From Bacillus changyiensis (GTDB lineage Bacteria; Bacillota; Bacilli; Bacillales; Bacillaceae): 64,000 nucleotides of DNA. Positions within the stretch are counted from its first letter, which is position 1. Each line of letters starts with the position of its first letter. Below are positions 46,302 through 57,327 of the stretch, piece by piece. Location: assembly GCF_027706145.1 (NCBI RefSeq), contig NZ_JAQFWW010000005.1, forward strand, positions 1-64,000, read 5' to 3'. Under the pieces are notes generated by a model. That model ran no database searches. It had not been told where the DNA came from and saw nothing but the letters and a program-made list of their open reading frames with translations. Made by a program: the position numbers and the translations under genes.

Positions 46302-47246
46302 CTAAAACCAAGGCCAGCCTTTTGAATCCCAATACAGATCATTGATGAGCAAAGTTGGTTGACCATTGTTAAGAGCGTCATAGCCATGTCTAACAATCAT
46401 TGAATTATTCAAAACATCTTGATGACCCGGGCCTTTCCAGCGTTCATTTCCCGAGTCTAATATCGTTCCCCCTCCATCCAACATTTTTTTGCCGCTCTTA
46501 TCATAGTAAGGACCTACGATATTTTTCGAACGACCATAGGCAATTTTATATGTGCTGTTGACTCCTTGGCAACATTTATCAAACGAGACGAATAAGTAAT
46601 AATAACCGTCTCTATACGTGATATTAGGCGCTTCTATTGCTCCGCTGTGGTTTGGTCTTGCTGCGATAGAATACAAGTTTCCAATCGGTTTCATTGTTTT
46701 TTTATCAAGCCTTGTCAGCTTAATCCCGCTCCAAAAGGAACCGAAAGATAGCCATGGATTTCCGTCTTTATCAATGACTAAATCTCCGTCAATCGCATTA
46801 TAGTGATTGGCAGATGTTGTTCTGATCACCAATCCATCATCACGCCAATTTCCCGAAGATATTCTGTCAGTAGAGGCCAGACCAATCATTGATTGATTTG
46901 AACCAAATGAAGAAACCGAGTAATACATCCAATATCTACCGTTGTAATAACTGACATCTGGCGCCCATTGATTTTCTTCATGATTTGGTACATACATTTT
47001 CCACCATGCTAACGGGGTTGAAAAAATACGTGGAGCCTCTTTCCAAGTCATTCCGTCATTAGACTTAATGACACGCAGTCCCTTCCCATGTCCTGTACCA
47101 AACGTATACCATGTATGACCTTCTTTAATTATCGAAGGATCATGAATAAAGTTGTCCCCTTTTGTTTCCCAAAACGCAGCTGAAGCAGATTCAGCCCCTG
47201 AAAAAAACATGATCAACCCGATGATCCAAATCATTTTGCGTTTCAT
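46302..47246 (-). CDS. abnA: extracellular endo-1,5-alpha-L-arabinanase, GH43
   Basis: A 314-residue secreted arabinanase. A signal peptide (about 1-23, cleavage after SASA) precedes a five-bladed propeller. Catalytic residues are readable: base D36 in HDPSI, pKa-modulating D153 in AIDGDLV, and acid E205 in SGAIEAPN. GGAGGGTGAT precedes ATG 47246, and a cre lies about 40 bases upstream. It cuts arabinan to oligomers that AraNPQ imports. Confidence 0.95.
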   Translation of the reverse strand: MKRKMIWIIGLIMFFSGAESASAAFWETKGDNFIHDPSIIKEGHTWYTFGTGHGKGLRVIKSNDGMTWKEAPRIFSTPLAWWKMYVPNHEENQWAPDVSYYNGRYWMYYSVSSFGSNQSMIGLASTDRISSGNWRDDGLVIRTTSANHYNAIDGDLVIDKDGNPWLSFGSFWSGIKLTRLDKKTMKPIGNLYSIAARPNHSGAIEAPNITYRDGYYYLFVSFDKCCQGVNSTYKIAYGRSKNIVGPYYDKSGKKMLDGGGTILDSGNERWKGPGHQDVLNNSMIVRHGYDALNNGQPTLLINDLYWDSKGWPWF

Positions 47247-47284
47247 AAATCACCCTCCAATTCATTTTTCAAAATTTTCACTTA

Positions 47285-47298
47285 TGTAAGCGCTTACT
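47285..47298 (-). promoter_or_regulatory. cre site upstream of abnA
   Basis: TGTAAGCGCTTACT is a near-perfect palindromic CcpA box, 39 bases before the abnA start. Confidence 0.85.
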
Positions 47299-47310
47299 AA
47301 AGATACCAGA

Positions 47311-47350
47311 AAAATAAGCTGACAACAAGAGAAAAAAGTCGTTGTCAGCT
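47311..47350 (-). terminator. ysdC terminator
   Basis: AGCTGACAAC and GTTGTCAGCT form a perfect 10-bp stem, followed by TATTTTT on the minus strand, directly before the abnA cre site. Confidence 0.88.
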
Positions 47351-47358
47351 TTAATTTT

Positions 47359-48444
47359 TTAGTCATATGTAATGTTCGCAACCGTTTCTTGATCTAAACG
47401 CTTAATGACTTCAGTAATTAATTTAACGGTATTTTCGTAATCGTCACGATGGAGCATGGCCGCATGTGTATGAATATAACGCGTTGCAATGGTGATTGAT
47501 AGAGCAGGTACTCCGTTTGCCGTTAGATGAATCGAACCTGAATCTGTTCCTCCACCTGAAAGAGCATCAAATTGATAAGGGATATTTGCTTCATCAGCGA
47601 CCTTTGTTACAAAATCGCGAAGTCCCTTATGAGAAACCATTGATGCATCATATAGAATAATTTGGGGCCCTTTTCCCATTTTGCTTGTTGATTCTTTTTC
47701 TGTAATTCCCGGTGTATCTCCTGCAATTCCGACATCTACACCAAAAGCAATATCTGGTTTTATTGTTTGTGCAGCGGTTTTTGCTCCACGCAATCCAACC
47801 TCTTCCTGAACGGTGCCAACACCATAAACAACATTCGGATGATGAGTTTCCTTTAAATTTCTTAAAACGTCAATTGCGATTGCACAGCCGATCCGATTGT
47901 CCCAGGCTTTTGCAAGAAGCATCTTTTCATTATTCATCACCGTAAATTCAAAATAAGGTACAATTTGATCTCCGGGAAGAACCCCCCATTCCATTGCTTC
48001 TTCTCTGCTTGAGGCTCCAATATCTACGAACATATCTTTAATATCCGCTGGTTTTTTGCGTGCTTCCGGTGAGAGAACATGTGGCGGTTTTGAACCGATA
48101 ACACCAGTGATATCCCCTTTTTTGGTCACAATTGTGACACGCTGTGCCAACATAACCTGAGACCACCAGCCTCCAACCGTTTGAAAATATAGATAGCCTC
48201 GATCATCAATCCGCGTTACCATAAAACCGACTTCATCAAGATGACCAGAAATCATGATTTTCGGCCCATCAGTAGGTCCAGTTTTTTTGGCAATTAAACT
48301 GCCAAGTCTGTCAGTCGTAACCTCATCAGCATAAGGTTCAATGTATGACCTCATCACTTGCCTAACTTCCTTTTCATTGCCTGGAATACCTTTTGCGTCT
48401 GTTAGTTTTTTTAGCATTGTCAGTGTTTCGTCGAGCTTTGCCAT
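47359..48444 (-). CDS. ysdC: M42-family aminopeptidase YsdC
   Basis: A 361-residue cobalt/zinc aminopeptidase of the M42 (endoglucanase-like) family. Metal ligands appear in SGHLDEVGF (H68, D70), AWDNRIGC, the catalytic glutamates of [19 protein letters not shown] and the terminal H in [10 protein letters not shown]. Forms large tetrahedral assemblies in relatives. ATG 48444 gives the B. subtilis N-terminus MAKLDETL; a TTG three bases earlier is possible, with AAGGAGGA upstream of both. Confidence 0.93.
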   Translation of the reverse strand: MAKLDETLTMLKKLTDAKGIPGNEKEVRQVMRSYIEPYADEVTTDRLGSLIAKKTGPTDGPKIMISGHLDEVGFMVTRIDDRGYLYFQTVGGWWSQVMLAQRVTIVTKKGDITGVIGSKPPHVLSPEARKKPADIKDMFVDIGASSREEAMEWGVLPGDQIVPYFEFTVMNNEKMLLAKAWDNRIGCAIAIDVLRNLKETHHPNVVYGVGTVQEEVGLRGAKTAAQTIKPDIAFGVDVGIAGDTPGITEKESTSKMGKGPQIILYDASMVSHKGLRDFVTKVADEANIPYQFDALSGGGTDSGSIHLTANGVPALSITIATRYIHTHAAMLHRDDYENTVKLITEVIKRLDQETVANITYD

Positions 48445-48615
48445 CAATATAAATCCTCCTTTAATGAACCTTCCTTCTTATTATACAAAAATAAATCTTT
48501 TCAATACGGAATTCATGCTTCTCAGTCATTTTATCAAATCATGAAACCTTTTGTTTTGTTATTCGTATATATAGTTTAATATTCTTCATTTCATTTTAGG
48601 GGAGGTTCTTTAAAA

Positions 48616-49017
48616 ATGCTTGTCATGATATTGCGACTTGCTTTATTGGTCCTTTTCATTTACGTCATCTATAGGACCGTACTATTTTTAAGAAATCCGG
48701 ACCGAAGATTGAAATCTGCACAAGCTAAAGAATATTTTTATTTTTTGGATGACCAAAAAAACACACGTAAAAATTTAAAAATCACATATAAAGGTGTGCT
48801 GTTTGAAGGGACAAAACATATTCCAGCAAAAGACCATCCTCTGTTTATCCATACGATTTTTATCTGGACACAAGCACCTGAAGAAAAACTTCAGTCCTTT
48901 TCAACAGCAGATTTTACCGAATTGGAGACCAAAATCAAACAGCGCTATCCAGACTGTAAGATTGATTGGGACGCTTCTATTCAAAAATGGAAAAACAAAC
49001 ATGTAGAAGGACCATGA
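48616..49017 (+). CDS. ysdB: YsdB, sigma-W-type membrane protein
   Basis: A 133-residue protein with one N-terminal transmembrane helix (about 3-22) and a cytoplasmic domain matching B. subtilis YsdB (EYFYFLDDQKNTRKNLKITYKGVLFEG). Part of the sigma-W regulon in B. subtilis; biochemical role unknown. AGGGGAGG lies upstream of ATG 48616. Confidence 0.85.
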   Translation: MLVMILRLALLVLFIYVIYRTVLFLRNPDRRLKSAQAKEYFYFLDDQKNTRKNLKITYKGVLFEGTKHIPAKDHPLFIHTIFIWTQAPEEKLQSFSTADFTELETKIKQRYPDCKIDWDASIQKWKNKHVEGP

Positions 49018-49076
49018 TAACTGTTTAAGCAGTCCGTTTTCATGGTACTAAACTTCAATAATAGGTGGCATTGTAA

Positions 49077-49635
49077 ATGTCGTGGGATTTAGATAACATT
49101 TATGAAAAAAATGTACAATTCCCTTATACTTTCTATATTCCCATTGGCGACATCGTTAAATTAAGGTTTGTGAACGAGACTACAGAAGATGGTCTTGCAG
49201 GTGAAAGAATGTGGGTGGAGATCACTGAAAAGAATGTGAAAACTTTAGAGGATGATTCATAAATGAGCCTTATGACTTGAAAGATTTGAAACTCGGTCAG
49301 GAAGTTTTATTCAAGACGAAACATATTTGTGATACGGAATACAAAGATCCTAGATCTTCTGATTGGGATTACTACTTTGATACAAAGGTGATTGTAAGTA
49401 AAAATGTTCTTGATAAACCCCTAATGGTGAAGGGGACTCTCGATGGACGATATTAAGCGGCTACGAAAAGGATGAATTCGTCAATCAACCTGATCAATTT
49501 CAGTATTCAATCGGTGTCATATTAAATATAGATGATTTAATCTTAAAATTCATTGATGAAAAACCAATGTGTGCTTTTGAAAGAAATCATAAAGGCGAGT
49601 TCTATCATATACAGAATGATGATTGGGACAGTTAA
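49077..49635 (+). pseudogene. DUF2185/Imm33-like immunity protein gene, two frameshifts
   Basis: Three consecutive frames together give one DUF2185-like protein of about 185 residues. From ATG 49077 (YPYTFYIP style start NVQFPYTFYIPIGD, then GLAGERMWVEIT, the family signature) the frame stops at 49260. A second frame carries NEPYDLKDLKLGQEVLFKTK up to about 49430. A third carries EGDSRWTILSGYEKDEF and IGVILNIDDLILKFIDEKP to the TAA at 49635. The family includes immunity proteins to polymorphic toxins; no toxin gene is beside it. Absent here in B. subtilis, so a relic of transferred DNA. Confidence 0.8.
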
Positions 49636-49687
49636 TAACAATCTGAAAACTGATGAGGACTTTTCCAAATTTCCAAATGAATAGTAG

Positions 49688-49739
49688 CAAAAATAAGCAT
49701 CGTCTGCATGGGTTGTCCAACGCAGGCCATGCTTATTTT
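49688..49739. terminator. bidirectional terminator between immunity relic and adh
   Basis: AAAAATAAGCAT and ATGCTTATTTTT form a long stem, with a second internal pairing (CTGC/GCAG). It can stop transcription from both sides. Confidence 0.8.
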
Positions 49740-49775
49740 TGTTTAATCGTTTCTTTTTCTACTTCAGACGAGAGA

Positions 49776-50792
49776 TTACTCAGTAAAATCTATGACCATT
49801 CGGCCAGTAATTTTACCTTCCTCCATTTCTTTAAAAATATCATGAACATCTTGAACTGGACGCTTTGTAACTTTAGGTACAACCTTACCTTCTGCAGCAA
49901 ATTGGAATGCTTCCTTCAAGTCTTCTCTAGTGCCTACTAATGAACCAATGACTTGAATTCCATCTAGTACAAGACGAGGGATATCTAAATCCATCTTGTC
50001 TACCGGTAAACCTACAGCAACTACACGAGCACCCGCTTTTACAACATCAACGGCTTGATTGAAAGGGGTTTTAGCAACAGCAGTAATAACTGTAGCATCA
50101 AGACCTAGATCGTTTGTCAATTCTTTAGCTTTAGCAACAGGGTCTTCATTTAAGCAGTTTACAATTATATCAGCACCTAAGCTTTTTGCAAATTCCAATT
50201 TTTCATCGTTAATATCGAATGCCATCACTTTAGCATTAAAAACATTTTTTGCATATTGCACAGCTAAGTTACCTAATCCACCGATACCAAAAACACCGAT
50301 CCATTGACCAGGTTTGATTTCACTGACTTTTACTGCTTTATAAGTTGTTACACCCGCACAAGTAATACTACTTGCTGCTGCCGGATCTAAATTTTCAGGA
50401 ACTTTCACTGCATAATCAGCTGATACGATTGCTTCTTCAGCCATTGCACCATCAACAGTATACCCAGCATTTTTTACATCACGGCATAATGTTTCACGAC
50501 CTGTTAGGCAATACTCACAGTGACCACAACTTTCAAACATCCAAGCAATAGAGACGCGGTCTCCCACTTTTAGGCTTTTGACACCTTCACCAATCTCGGT
50601 TACAATGCCTATTCCTTCATGACCTAGAGTGATACCTGTGACATCGCCAAAATCAGCATTCTTCACATGTAAGTCTGTATGGCATACACCGCAGTATTCC
50701 ATCTTAACTTTGGCTTCACCATGTTGTAAAGGACGTAATTCTTTATTTACGATCTCTATACTTTTGTCTTTTGTTGCTACTACTGCTTTCAT
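49776..50792 (-). CDS. zinc-dependent alcohol dehydrogenase (AdhP type)
   Basis: A 338-residue medium-chain dehydrogenase of the propanol-preferring AdhP/AdhT group. Catalytic zinc ligands are C34 and H58 with a later C in SITCAG; structural zinc ligands are C89, C92, C95 and C103. The NAD Rossmann loop is [10 protein letters not shown] near 171-180. It has its own promoter and shares no operon. B. subtilis has no such gene between ysdB and rplT, so it was inserted here in this lineage. Confidence 0.93.
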   Translation of the reverse strand: MKAVVATKDKSIEIVNKELRPLQHGEAKVKMEYCGVCHTDLHVKNADFGDVTGITLGHEGIGIVTEIGEGVKSLKVGDRVSIAWMFESCGHCEYCLTGRETLCRDVKNAGYTVDGAMAEEAIVSADYAVKVPENLDPAAASSITCAGVTTYKAVKVSEIKPGQWIGVFGIGGLGNLAVQYAKNVFNAKVMAFDINDEKLEFAKSLGADIIVNCLNEDPVAKAKELTNDLGLDATVITAVAKTPFNQAVDVVKAGARVVAVGLPVDKMDLDIPRLVLDGIQVIGSLVGTREDLKEAFQFAAEGKVVPKVTKRPVQDVHDIFKEMEEGKITGRMVIDFTE

Positions 50793-51286
50793 TCCAAACT
50801 ACACCCCTTCAATTTTTTTGGGAAATTCATCCTACACTTATAATTTAGCACAATACCCTTTTTATGAAAACCCTTACATAAATTCATAGAAAAGTATTTT
50901 GTAAATATGGATTTTTTAGAACAACCACGTACTCAGCTTGCTAATAAAAAACGGTTATGCACGTTTTCTATCCTCTAGAACTGAAAGATACGCGAGTAGG
51001 TGGGTGCATATAAAATGGATGTGCAAATTCTCTTTGTTTTTATGAAATGCCGGATGAATTGTAGTTGTTAGTGACTATGGATGGATTGAGATTTGAAGGT
51101 CGAACATATGATGTAAATAAAGCGGGCTTCGTCGTTCTGGAGCCTTTTTCTTTCGGCATCTTCTTTGGTTTTTCTATAAGTACTCTTGAAGGGAATTTTA
51201 CTTGTCATGCAGACATAGCTTGTCTGCTTATCGGATAGCCGATAACATTAAATTTTTCACAGGTGTTTTATGGAAAGTGATTTGAC
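50793..51286. other. gap between adh and rplT without a convincing gene
   Basis: About 490 bases. A 54-codon plus-strand frame from the ATG at 51077 (MDGLRFEGRTYDVNKAGF onward) has no clear ribosome site and reads like a degraded gene end. B. subtilis has ysdA here; I cannot find it. The 3' part borders the rplT terminator. Confidence 0.45.
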
Positions 51287-51337
51287 CATAATAAAACCGC
51301 ATCCCGAATTGTTATTCGTGTCTCACAATTGGGGTGC
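51287..51337 (-). terminator. infC-rpmI-rplT operon terminator
   Basis: GCACCCCAATTGT and ACAATTCGGGATGC pair with one wobble/bulge, followed by GGTTTTATT on the minus strand, shortly after the rplT stop. Confidence 0.8.
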
Positions 51338-51349
51338 AGTTCATAATAG

Positions 51350-51721
<372 letters not shown>

Positions 51722-51741
51722 CTAAGTATACCTTTTTCGAA

Positions 51742-51960
<219 letters not shown>

Positions 51961-52479
51961 TTACTTTTCAGTTTTAGGTGCGAGCACTAGGAACATGCTG
52001 CGGCCGTCCATTTTTGGCTTTGTTTCAACAGTTGCCACTTCCGCACAGGCTTCAGAAAAACGATCAAGCACGCGCTGGCCGATTTCCTTATGCGTAATTG
52101 CACGACCTTTAAAACGGATAGACGCTTTCACTTTGTCCCCTTTTTCCAAAAACTTGATAGCGTTGCGAAGCTTTGTATTGAAATCGTGTTCTTCAATACC
52201 TGGGCTCAGACGGACTTCTTTCAAGTTAATGATCTTTTGATTTTTGCGTGCTTCTTTATCCTTTTTCTGTTGCTCGAATCGATATTTTCCATAGTCCATA
52301 ATCCGACAAACAGGCGGTTTTGCATTAGCTGCAACTAACACAAGGTCAAGATTTGCACGACCGGCAATTTCAAGTGCTTCCTGGCGGGATTTAATTCCCA
52401 GCTGGTCGCCATTTTGTCCGATCAAGCGTACTTCACGCGCACGAATCCCCTCATTAACCAATTGATCTTTGCTAATAAT
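51961..52479 (-). CDS. infC: translation initiation factor IF-3, ATT start
   Basis: A 172-residue IF-3 with N- and C-domains ([39 protein letters not shown]). The only start that fits the known N-terminus ([12 protein letters not shown]) and the GGAGG at 52486-52490 is one of two ATT codons at 52479 or 52476; there is no ATG, GTG or TTG nearby in frame. An ATT start lets IF-3 regulate its own translation, as known in E. coli and B. subtilis. Confidence 0.95.
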   Translation of the reverse strand: MISKDQLVNEGIRAREVRLIGQNGDQLGIKSRQEALEIAGRANLDLVLVAANAKPPVCRIMDYGKYRFEQQKKDKEARKNQKIINLKEVRLSPGIEEHDFNTKLRNAIKFLEKGDKVKASIRFKGRAITHKEIGQRVLDRFSEACAEVATVETKPKMDGRSMFLVLAPKTEK

Positions 52480-52690
52480 GAGCCACCTCCATAGAATCTT
52501 TGAATTGATTTCACAACTCATTTTGACCGTTTCATCACATTTTCACAGGCAAACAAAAAGTGTGGGTATAAAACACCCACACTGCGAACATCTGCATAAA
52601 GAAGAAATGTACGTTTAACCTGCCAACTACAAAACTGTGTCAATCAGGTGAGAAGCGGGTGCCTCTACTTGTTGATATATATTCAATTCA
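52480..52690 (-). promoter_or_regulatory. L20 leader of the infC operon
   Basis: The long infC leader contains an attenuator hairpin, AGTGTGGGTGTTTTATACCCACACT (split here: arms AGTGTGGGT and ACCCACACT) followed by TTTTTGTTTG, at 52551-52584. Upstream sequence (TAGAGGCACCCGCTTCTCACCTG) can form the L20-binding structure known from Firmicutes. Confidence 0.85.
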
Positions 52691-52882
52691 TTATTAATCT
52701 TACAGAAACATCTCCTGTAAGTCAAGATCAAAAGTTTTGTACAATGTTTGTAATTATAACAGATCATATTCGAAATAGCAATACTCCTTTTAACAAGCAG
52801 CTAAATCTTCTTGACATGTGCTAAATACAATGTGTTCATCGTATAGTTAATCAAGATCGAAAAGTTGAGGAGGCTTAGAAAT

Positions 52883-54436
52883 ATGCATACAAACATTAGA
52901 GGTCATACCCATTCTAATGAACTTTCTTCATTTATTGAGCGCGGACTCATGGCGGAAGACAAAACGATTACTGGTAAAGCACACAAATTTTCTGATTATC
53001 CGTTTAAACTTGGAATCGCATCTGGAGATCCGTATCCGGATGGGTTTGTATTATGGACGAGACTTGCACCTGATCCGCTGGCTGAAGATGGGCTTGGAGG
53101 GATGCCAAATCAACGAGTTCCAGTGCAATGGGAGGTAGCAGAAGATGAGCATTTTATCAAAACTGTCAAACATGGAACCGTCTCGGCTCTTCCGGAACTT
53201 GCCCATTCCGTCCATATTGAAGTCTATGGGCTTAAACCAGCAAGGTATTATTGGTACAGATTTAAATCTGGGCGTGAAATCAGTCCAGTAGGTAGAACAA
53301 AAACAGCCTCTTTCACACACACTAACCTTGACCAAATGTCGTTTGCTCTTGCATCATGCCAAGCATGGTACCATGGTTATTTCACCGCTTATCAGCATAT
53401 GGCCAAAGACGATCTCGATGTTGTTTTTTTTCTTGGCGACTATATTTATGAATACCCTATTAACGAAAAAAACCTCTATCGAAATGTTAAACTTTCCAGC
53501 GTACACAATGCAAAAACAACCTCTCTTAGCCAGTACAGACTTCGATATTCACTTTTTAAGACTGACCCCGATCTCCAAGCTATTCACGCTTTAACGCCAT
53601 GGATTGTAACAATGGATGATCATGAAGTTGAAAATAACTATGCGGGTTCACATTCACAATATAACACTTCACCTGCTGACTTTCTCCGCCAACGTGCCGC
53701 TGCTTATCAAGCCTTTTATGAGCATATTCCCATCCGCAGTACTGCAATTCCTAACGGTCCTGATATGGTGTTATACAGGCGTTTCTGCTATGGAAACCTT
53801 GCGGAATTTCATGTCCTTGACACCCGTCAATACCGCAATAACTATCCTGCTAATGAAACTGAACGATTAAACCCTTTCCGCACGATTCTTGGGAGTGCAC
53901 AAGAGCGCTGGCTTTATCGCGGACTAAGTAAATCCTCCACAGTTTGGAATATGTTAGCGCAACAAGTTGTCCTGGCCCAAATTGATCGGGATCCAGGACC
54001 GAAAGTTGAATACAGTTTTGATCAATGGGATGGGTTTCCTGCTTGTCGTGACAGGCTATTTTCGGCTTACAAAGCATATGGAATTATCAACCCAGTCGTA
54101 CTGACTGGTGACATTCATAGGCATGCAGCTTCAGATTTAAAAGCAGATTTCAATGATATCCACTCAAAAACAATTGGCACTGAATTGATCACAACTTCAA
54201 TTGCTTCAGATGGAGATGGTGCAAAAACCGATTCCCTTGCCCATATTTGGCTAGCAAATCCCCATGTCAAACTGTATAACGCACAACGAGGATATGTTCG
54301 CTGCACAATAACACCAAAACAACTACAAGCCGACTTTCAAGTTCTTCCTTTTATTACTCGACCAAATGCCCCAGTCTCAACATTTGCGAGTTTTGTCATT
54401 GAAGCAGGCTGCCCAGGATTACAAAAAAACAACTGA
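52883..54436 (+). CDS. PhoD-like alkaline phosphatase/phosphodiesterase without Tat signal
   Basis: A 517-residue metallophosphatase of the PhoD family. From about residue 38 (SDYPFKLGIASGDPYPDG) it aligns throughout with B. subtilis PhoD: ASCQAWYHGYFTAY, LGDYIYEY, MDDHEVENNY, LDTRQYR and TGDIHRHA carry the expected metal ligands. The N-terminus (MHTNIRGHTHSNELSSFIERG) has neither the RR motif nor a hydrophobic core, unlike all secreted PhoD proteins I know. ATG 52883 has GGAGG nine bases upstream. It stands where B. subtilis has lytST/lrgAB. Confidence 0.88.
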   Translation: MHTNIRGHTHSNELSSFIERGLMAEDKTITGKAHKFSDYPFKLGIASGDPYPDGFVLWTRLAPDPLAEDGLGGMPNQRVPVQWEVAEDEHFIKTVKHGTVSALPELAHSVHIEVYGLKPARYYWYRFKSGREISPVGRTKTASFTHTNLDQMSFALASCQAWYHGYFTAYQHMAKDDLDVVFFLGDYIYEYPINEKNLYRNVKLSSVHNAKTTSLSQYRLRYSLFKTDPDLQAIHALTPWIVTMDDHEVENNYAGSHSQYNTSPADFLRQRAAAYQAFYEHIPIRSTAIPNGPDMVLYRRFCYGNLAEFHVLDTRQYRNNYPANETERLNPFRTILGSAQERWLYRGLSKSSTVWNMLAQQVVLAQIDRDPGPKVEYSFDQWDGFPACRDRLFSAYKAYGIINPVVLTGDIHRHAASDLKADFNDIHSKTIGTELITTSIASDGDGAKTDSLAHIWLANPHVKLYNAQRGYVRCTITPKQLQADFQVLPFITRPNAPVSTFASFVIEAGCPGLQKNN

Positions 54437-54550
54437 TGTAGCACACTTTTACACTTCATCACATCACATTCCTAAAAAACATTTCTTTATCATCATGATT
54501 TTCTATTGTAAAATGAATATTAAATAAATTAAAAACTAGAGGGGTAGATC

Positions 54551-55351
54551 ATGAAAGCCGTATTTTTTGATTTAGATGATACATTGCTCTGGGACGAAAA
54601 AAGCGTAAATACAGCATTTGCCGAAACATGTCATAAAGCCGAAAAAAAATACGGGGTCAATGCACAAGAATTCGAAATAGCCGTACGCCGATCCGCACGA
54701 GATCTATACATGTCTTATGAAACATATCCTTATACTGTGATGATCGGGATTAATCCATTTGAAGGACTATGGTCGAATTTTAGCGAACCGATCAGTGAAG
54801 AATTCGAGAAATTGAACAAAATCGTTCCAGAATATAGAAAAAACACATGGGCAAATGGCCTGAAAACTTTTGGAATCGATGATCCCACATTCGCAGAAGA
54901 ATTAGGCAATTTTTTTGCAACTGTTCGCCGTAAACATCCGTTTGTTTATGATGAAACATTTACTGTTTTAGATCAGTTAAAAGGTAAATTCGATCTTCTA
55001 TTACTGACAAATGGGGACCCAAGTCTACAAAAAGAAAAATTGGCTGGCGTTCCTAAACTCGCCTCATATTTCAATGAAATTGTCATCTCCGGGGATTTTG
55101 GAAAAGGGAAACCAGACCCAGCTATTTTTGAACATTGTCTCAATCTCCTTAATATTACAAAAAATGAGTCGATAATGGTTGGCGATAATTTGAACACAGA
55201 TATTCTCGGAGCGTCAAGAACTGGAATAAAAAATGTTTGGCTCAACCGTAAAGGTAGAAAAAATGAAGCCCCTGTTCAACCTGATTACGAAATTCAACAT
55301 TTGAGCGGACTGTTTGAGATACTGACTGAACAGAAAGTTAAAAAAGCATGA
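54551..55351 (+). CDS. ysaA: HAD-superfamily phosphatase YsaA
   Basis: A 266-residue HAD hydrolase. Motif I is DLDDT (D7, D9), motif II is LLLTNG near 155-160, the lysine is in GKGKPDP, and motif IV is [11 protein letters not shown] near 216-226. The B. subtilis neighbour of thrS, ysaA, encodes a protein of this type, later linked, as I recall, to phosphoserine phosphatase activity. GAGGGGT precedes the start. Confidence 0.88.
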   Translation: MKAVFFDLDDTLLWDEKSVNTAFAETCHKAEKKYGVNAQEFEIAVRRSARDLYMSYETYPYTVMIGINPFEGLWSNFSEPISEEFEKLNKIVPEYRKNTWANGLKTFGIDDPTFAEELGNFFATVRRKHPFVYDETFTVLDQLKGKFDLLLLTNGDPSLQKEKLAGVPKLASYFNEIVISGDFGKGKPDPAIFEHCLNLLNITKNESIMVGDNLNTDILGASRTGIKNVWLNRKGRKNEAPVQPDYEIQHLSGLFEILTEQKVKKA

Positions 55352-55378
55352 CTCCAATTGGAATCATGCTTTTCTCTT
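55343..55378. terminator. bidirectional terminator between ysaA and thrS
   Basis: AAGCATGA and TCATGCTT, extended by CTCCAATTGG pairing, with T-rich flanks on both strands. Confidence 0.85.
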
Positions 55379-55380
55379 CG

Positions 55381-57312
55381 TTATTTTCTTGCTTCTGCAA
55401 CAGCTTTTTTCACAAAATCTTCAAGTGAAACGGTTTCTGATTTTTGCTCACCATATTTACGGACATTGACTGCCCCATTCTCAACTTCTTGATCACCGAC
55501 AACAAGCATATATGGAATTTTTTGCATTTGTGCTTCGCGAATTTTATACCCGATTTTTTCATCACGAATATCGACTTCAACACGGAGACCTTCACGCTGC
55601 AGGCGTTCCTGTACCTGTTTTGCATAATCAAGATGCACGGCTGGTGATACAGGAATGACTTGGAATTGGATAGGTGAAAGCCATGTCGGTAATGCACCTT
55701 TATGCTCTTCAATTAAGAAAGCAACAAATCGTTCCATTGTTGATACAATACCTCTATGAATCACGACAGGACGGTGTGGTTTTCCGTCTTCTCCAACATA
55801 TGTTAAATCAAATTTTTCCGGAAGCAAGAAGTCGAGCTGTACAGTTGACAGTGTTTCTTCTTTGCCAATCGCTGTTTTGACTTGAACATCAAGCTTCGGT
55901 CCGTAAAATGCTGCTTCACCTTCTGCTTCGTAATAATCATGTCCAATTTCATCCATTGCTTCTTTTAGCATCGATTGTGCTTTGTTCCACATGTCGTCGT
56001 CATCATAGTATTTCTCTGTATCTTCCGGATCACGGTAAGATAAGCGGAATGAATATTGTTCCAATCCGAAGTCTTGATAAACTTCCTGAATCAAGCGAAC
56101 AGTACGGATAAACTCGTCTTTAATTTGATCAGGACGAACGAAAATGTGTGCATCATTCAACGTCATCCCGCGGACGCGCTGAAGACCTGAAAGAGCGCCT
56201 GACATTTCATAGCGATGCATCGTTCCGAGTTCTGCAATTCGGATCGGAAGTTCACGATAGCTGTGAATGTCGTTTTTATAAATCATCATATGATGCGGAC
56301 AGTTCATCGGACGAAGTACAAGGGTTTCATTGTCCATTTCCATCGGTGGGAACATCCCCTCTTGATAATGATCCCAATGCCCTGATGTTTCATAAAGCTC
56401 TTTGCTGCCAAGCACAGGTGTATAAACATGCTCATAGCCGAGAGCGAGCTCTTTGTCCACGATATAGCGCTCGATGACACGTCTGATGGTCGCGCCCTTC
56501 GGCAACCAAAGAGGCAGCCCTTGTCCAACCTTTTGAGAAATTGCAAACAACTTTAATTCTTTTCCAAGTTTTCGATGATCGCGTTCTTTTGCCTCTTCAA
56601 GCATGCGTAAATGTTCATCTAACTCAGCTTTTTTGAAGAAAGCTGTTCCATAAATACGCTGAAGCATTTTATTATTGCTGTCACCACGCCAATAAGCACC
56701 AGCCAAGCTTAGTAGCTTAAATTCTTTAATTTTTCCTGTTGAAGGGACATGGACACCACGGCACAGATCAAAAAATTCGCCTTGTTCATAGATCGTTACC
56801 GTCTCATCTTCAGGTATTGCATCAAGTAACTCTAGCTTCAAGTGATCACCGATTTCGGCAAACCGCTCTTTCGCTTCTTGACGACTGACTTCTTTTCTGA
56901 CAATTGTCAAGTTTTCTCCAATAATTTTTTTCATTTCTTTTTCAATCTTTGGCAAGTCTTCTGGAGTCAGTGCATCCTCCATGTCAATATCATAATAGAA
57001 GCCGTTTTCAATCACTGGACCAACGCCAAGCTTTACATTTTTATAAAGGCGTTTAATTGCCTGAGCCATTAAGTGCGCAGTACTGTGACGCATAATATCT
57101 AGCGCTTCGTTACTGCCTTCTGTAATAATTTCAATCGCTCCATCATCAACGATCGGTGCTCGCAAATCAATTTCTGTACTATTGAATTTTCCGGCAATTG
57201 CTTTTTTCTTTAAACCGGGACTAATTGATGCCGCGATATCCTCTGTTGTCGTCGCTTTTGCAAACTCCTTAACCGCTCCATCAGGAAATTTGATTTTAAC
57301 CATGTCTGACAT
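55381..57312 (-). CDS. thrS: threonyl-tRNA synthetase
   Basis: A 643-residue class II synthetase. TGS domain (1-63), editing SAD domain with HxxxH ([11 protein letters not shown] near 72-82) and the second zinc pair in CRGVHVP, the catalytic core with zinc ligands C, H and H in [17 protein letters not shown] and [10 protein letters not shown], and a C-terminal anticodon domain. ATG 57312 with AAGGAGTGA gives the B. subtilis N-terminus MSDMVKI. Confidence 0.97.
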   Translation of the reverse strand: MSDMVKIKFPDGAVKEFAKATTTEDIAASISPGLKKKAIAGKFNSTEIDLRAPIVDDGAIEIITEGSNEALDIMRHSTAHLMAQAIKRLYKNVKLGVGPVIENGFYYDIDMEDALTPEDLPKIEKEMKKIIGENLTIVRKEVSRQEAKERFAEIGDHLKLELLDAIPEDETVTIYEQGEFFDLCRGVHVPSTGKIKEFKLLSLAGAYWRGDSNNKMLQRIYGTAFFKKAELDEHLRMLEEAKERDHRKLGKELKLFAISQKVGQGLPLWLPKGATIRRVIERYIVDKELALGYEHVYTPVLGSKELYETSGHWDHYQEGMFPPMEMDNETLVLRPMNCPHHMMIYKNDIHSYRELPIRIAELGTMHRYEMSGALSGLQRVRGMTLNDAHIFVRPDQIKDEFIRTVRLIQEVYQDFGLEQYSFRLSYRDPEDTEKYYDDDDMWNKAQSMLKEAMDEIGHDYYEAEGEAAFYGPKLDVQVKTAIGKEETLSTVQLDFLLPEKFDLTYVGEDGKPHRPVVIHRGIVSTMERFVAFLIEEHKGALPTWLSPIQFQVIPVSPAVHLDYAKQVQERLQREGLRVEVDIRDEKIGYKIREAQMQKIPYMLVVGDQEVENGAVNVRKYGEQKSETVSLEDFVKKAVAEARK

Positions 57313-57327
57313 CCTAGTCACTCCTTT

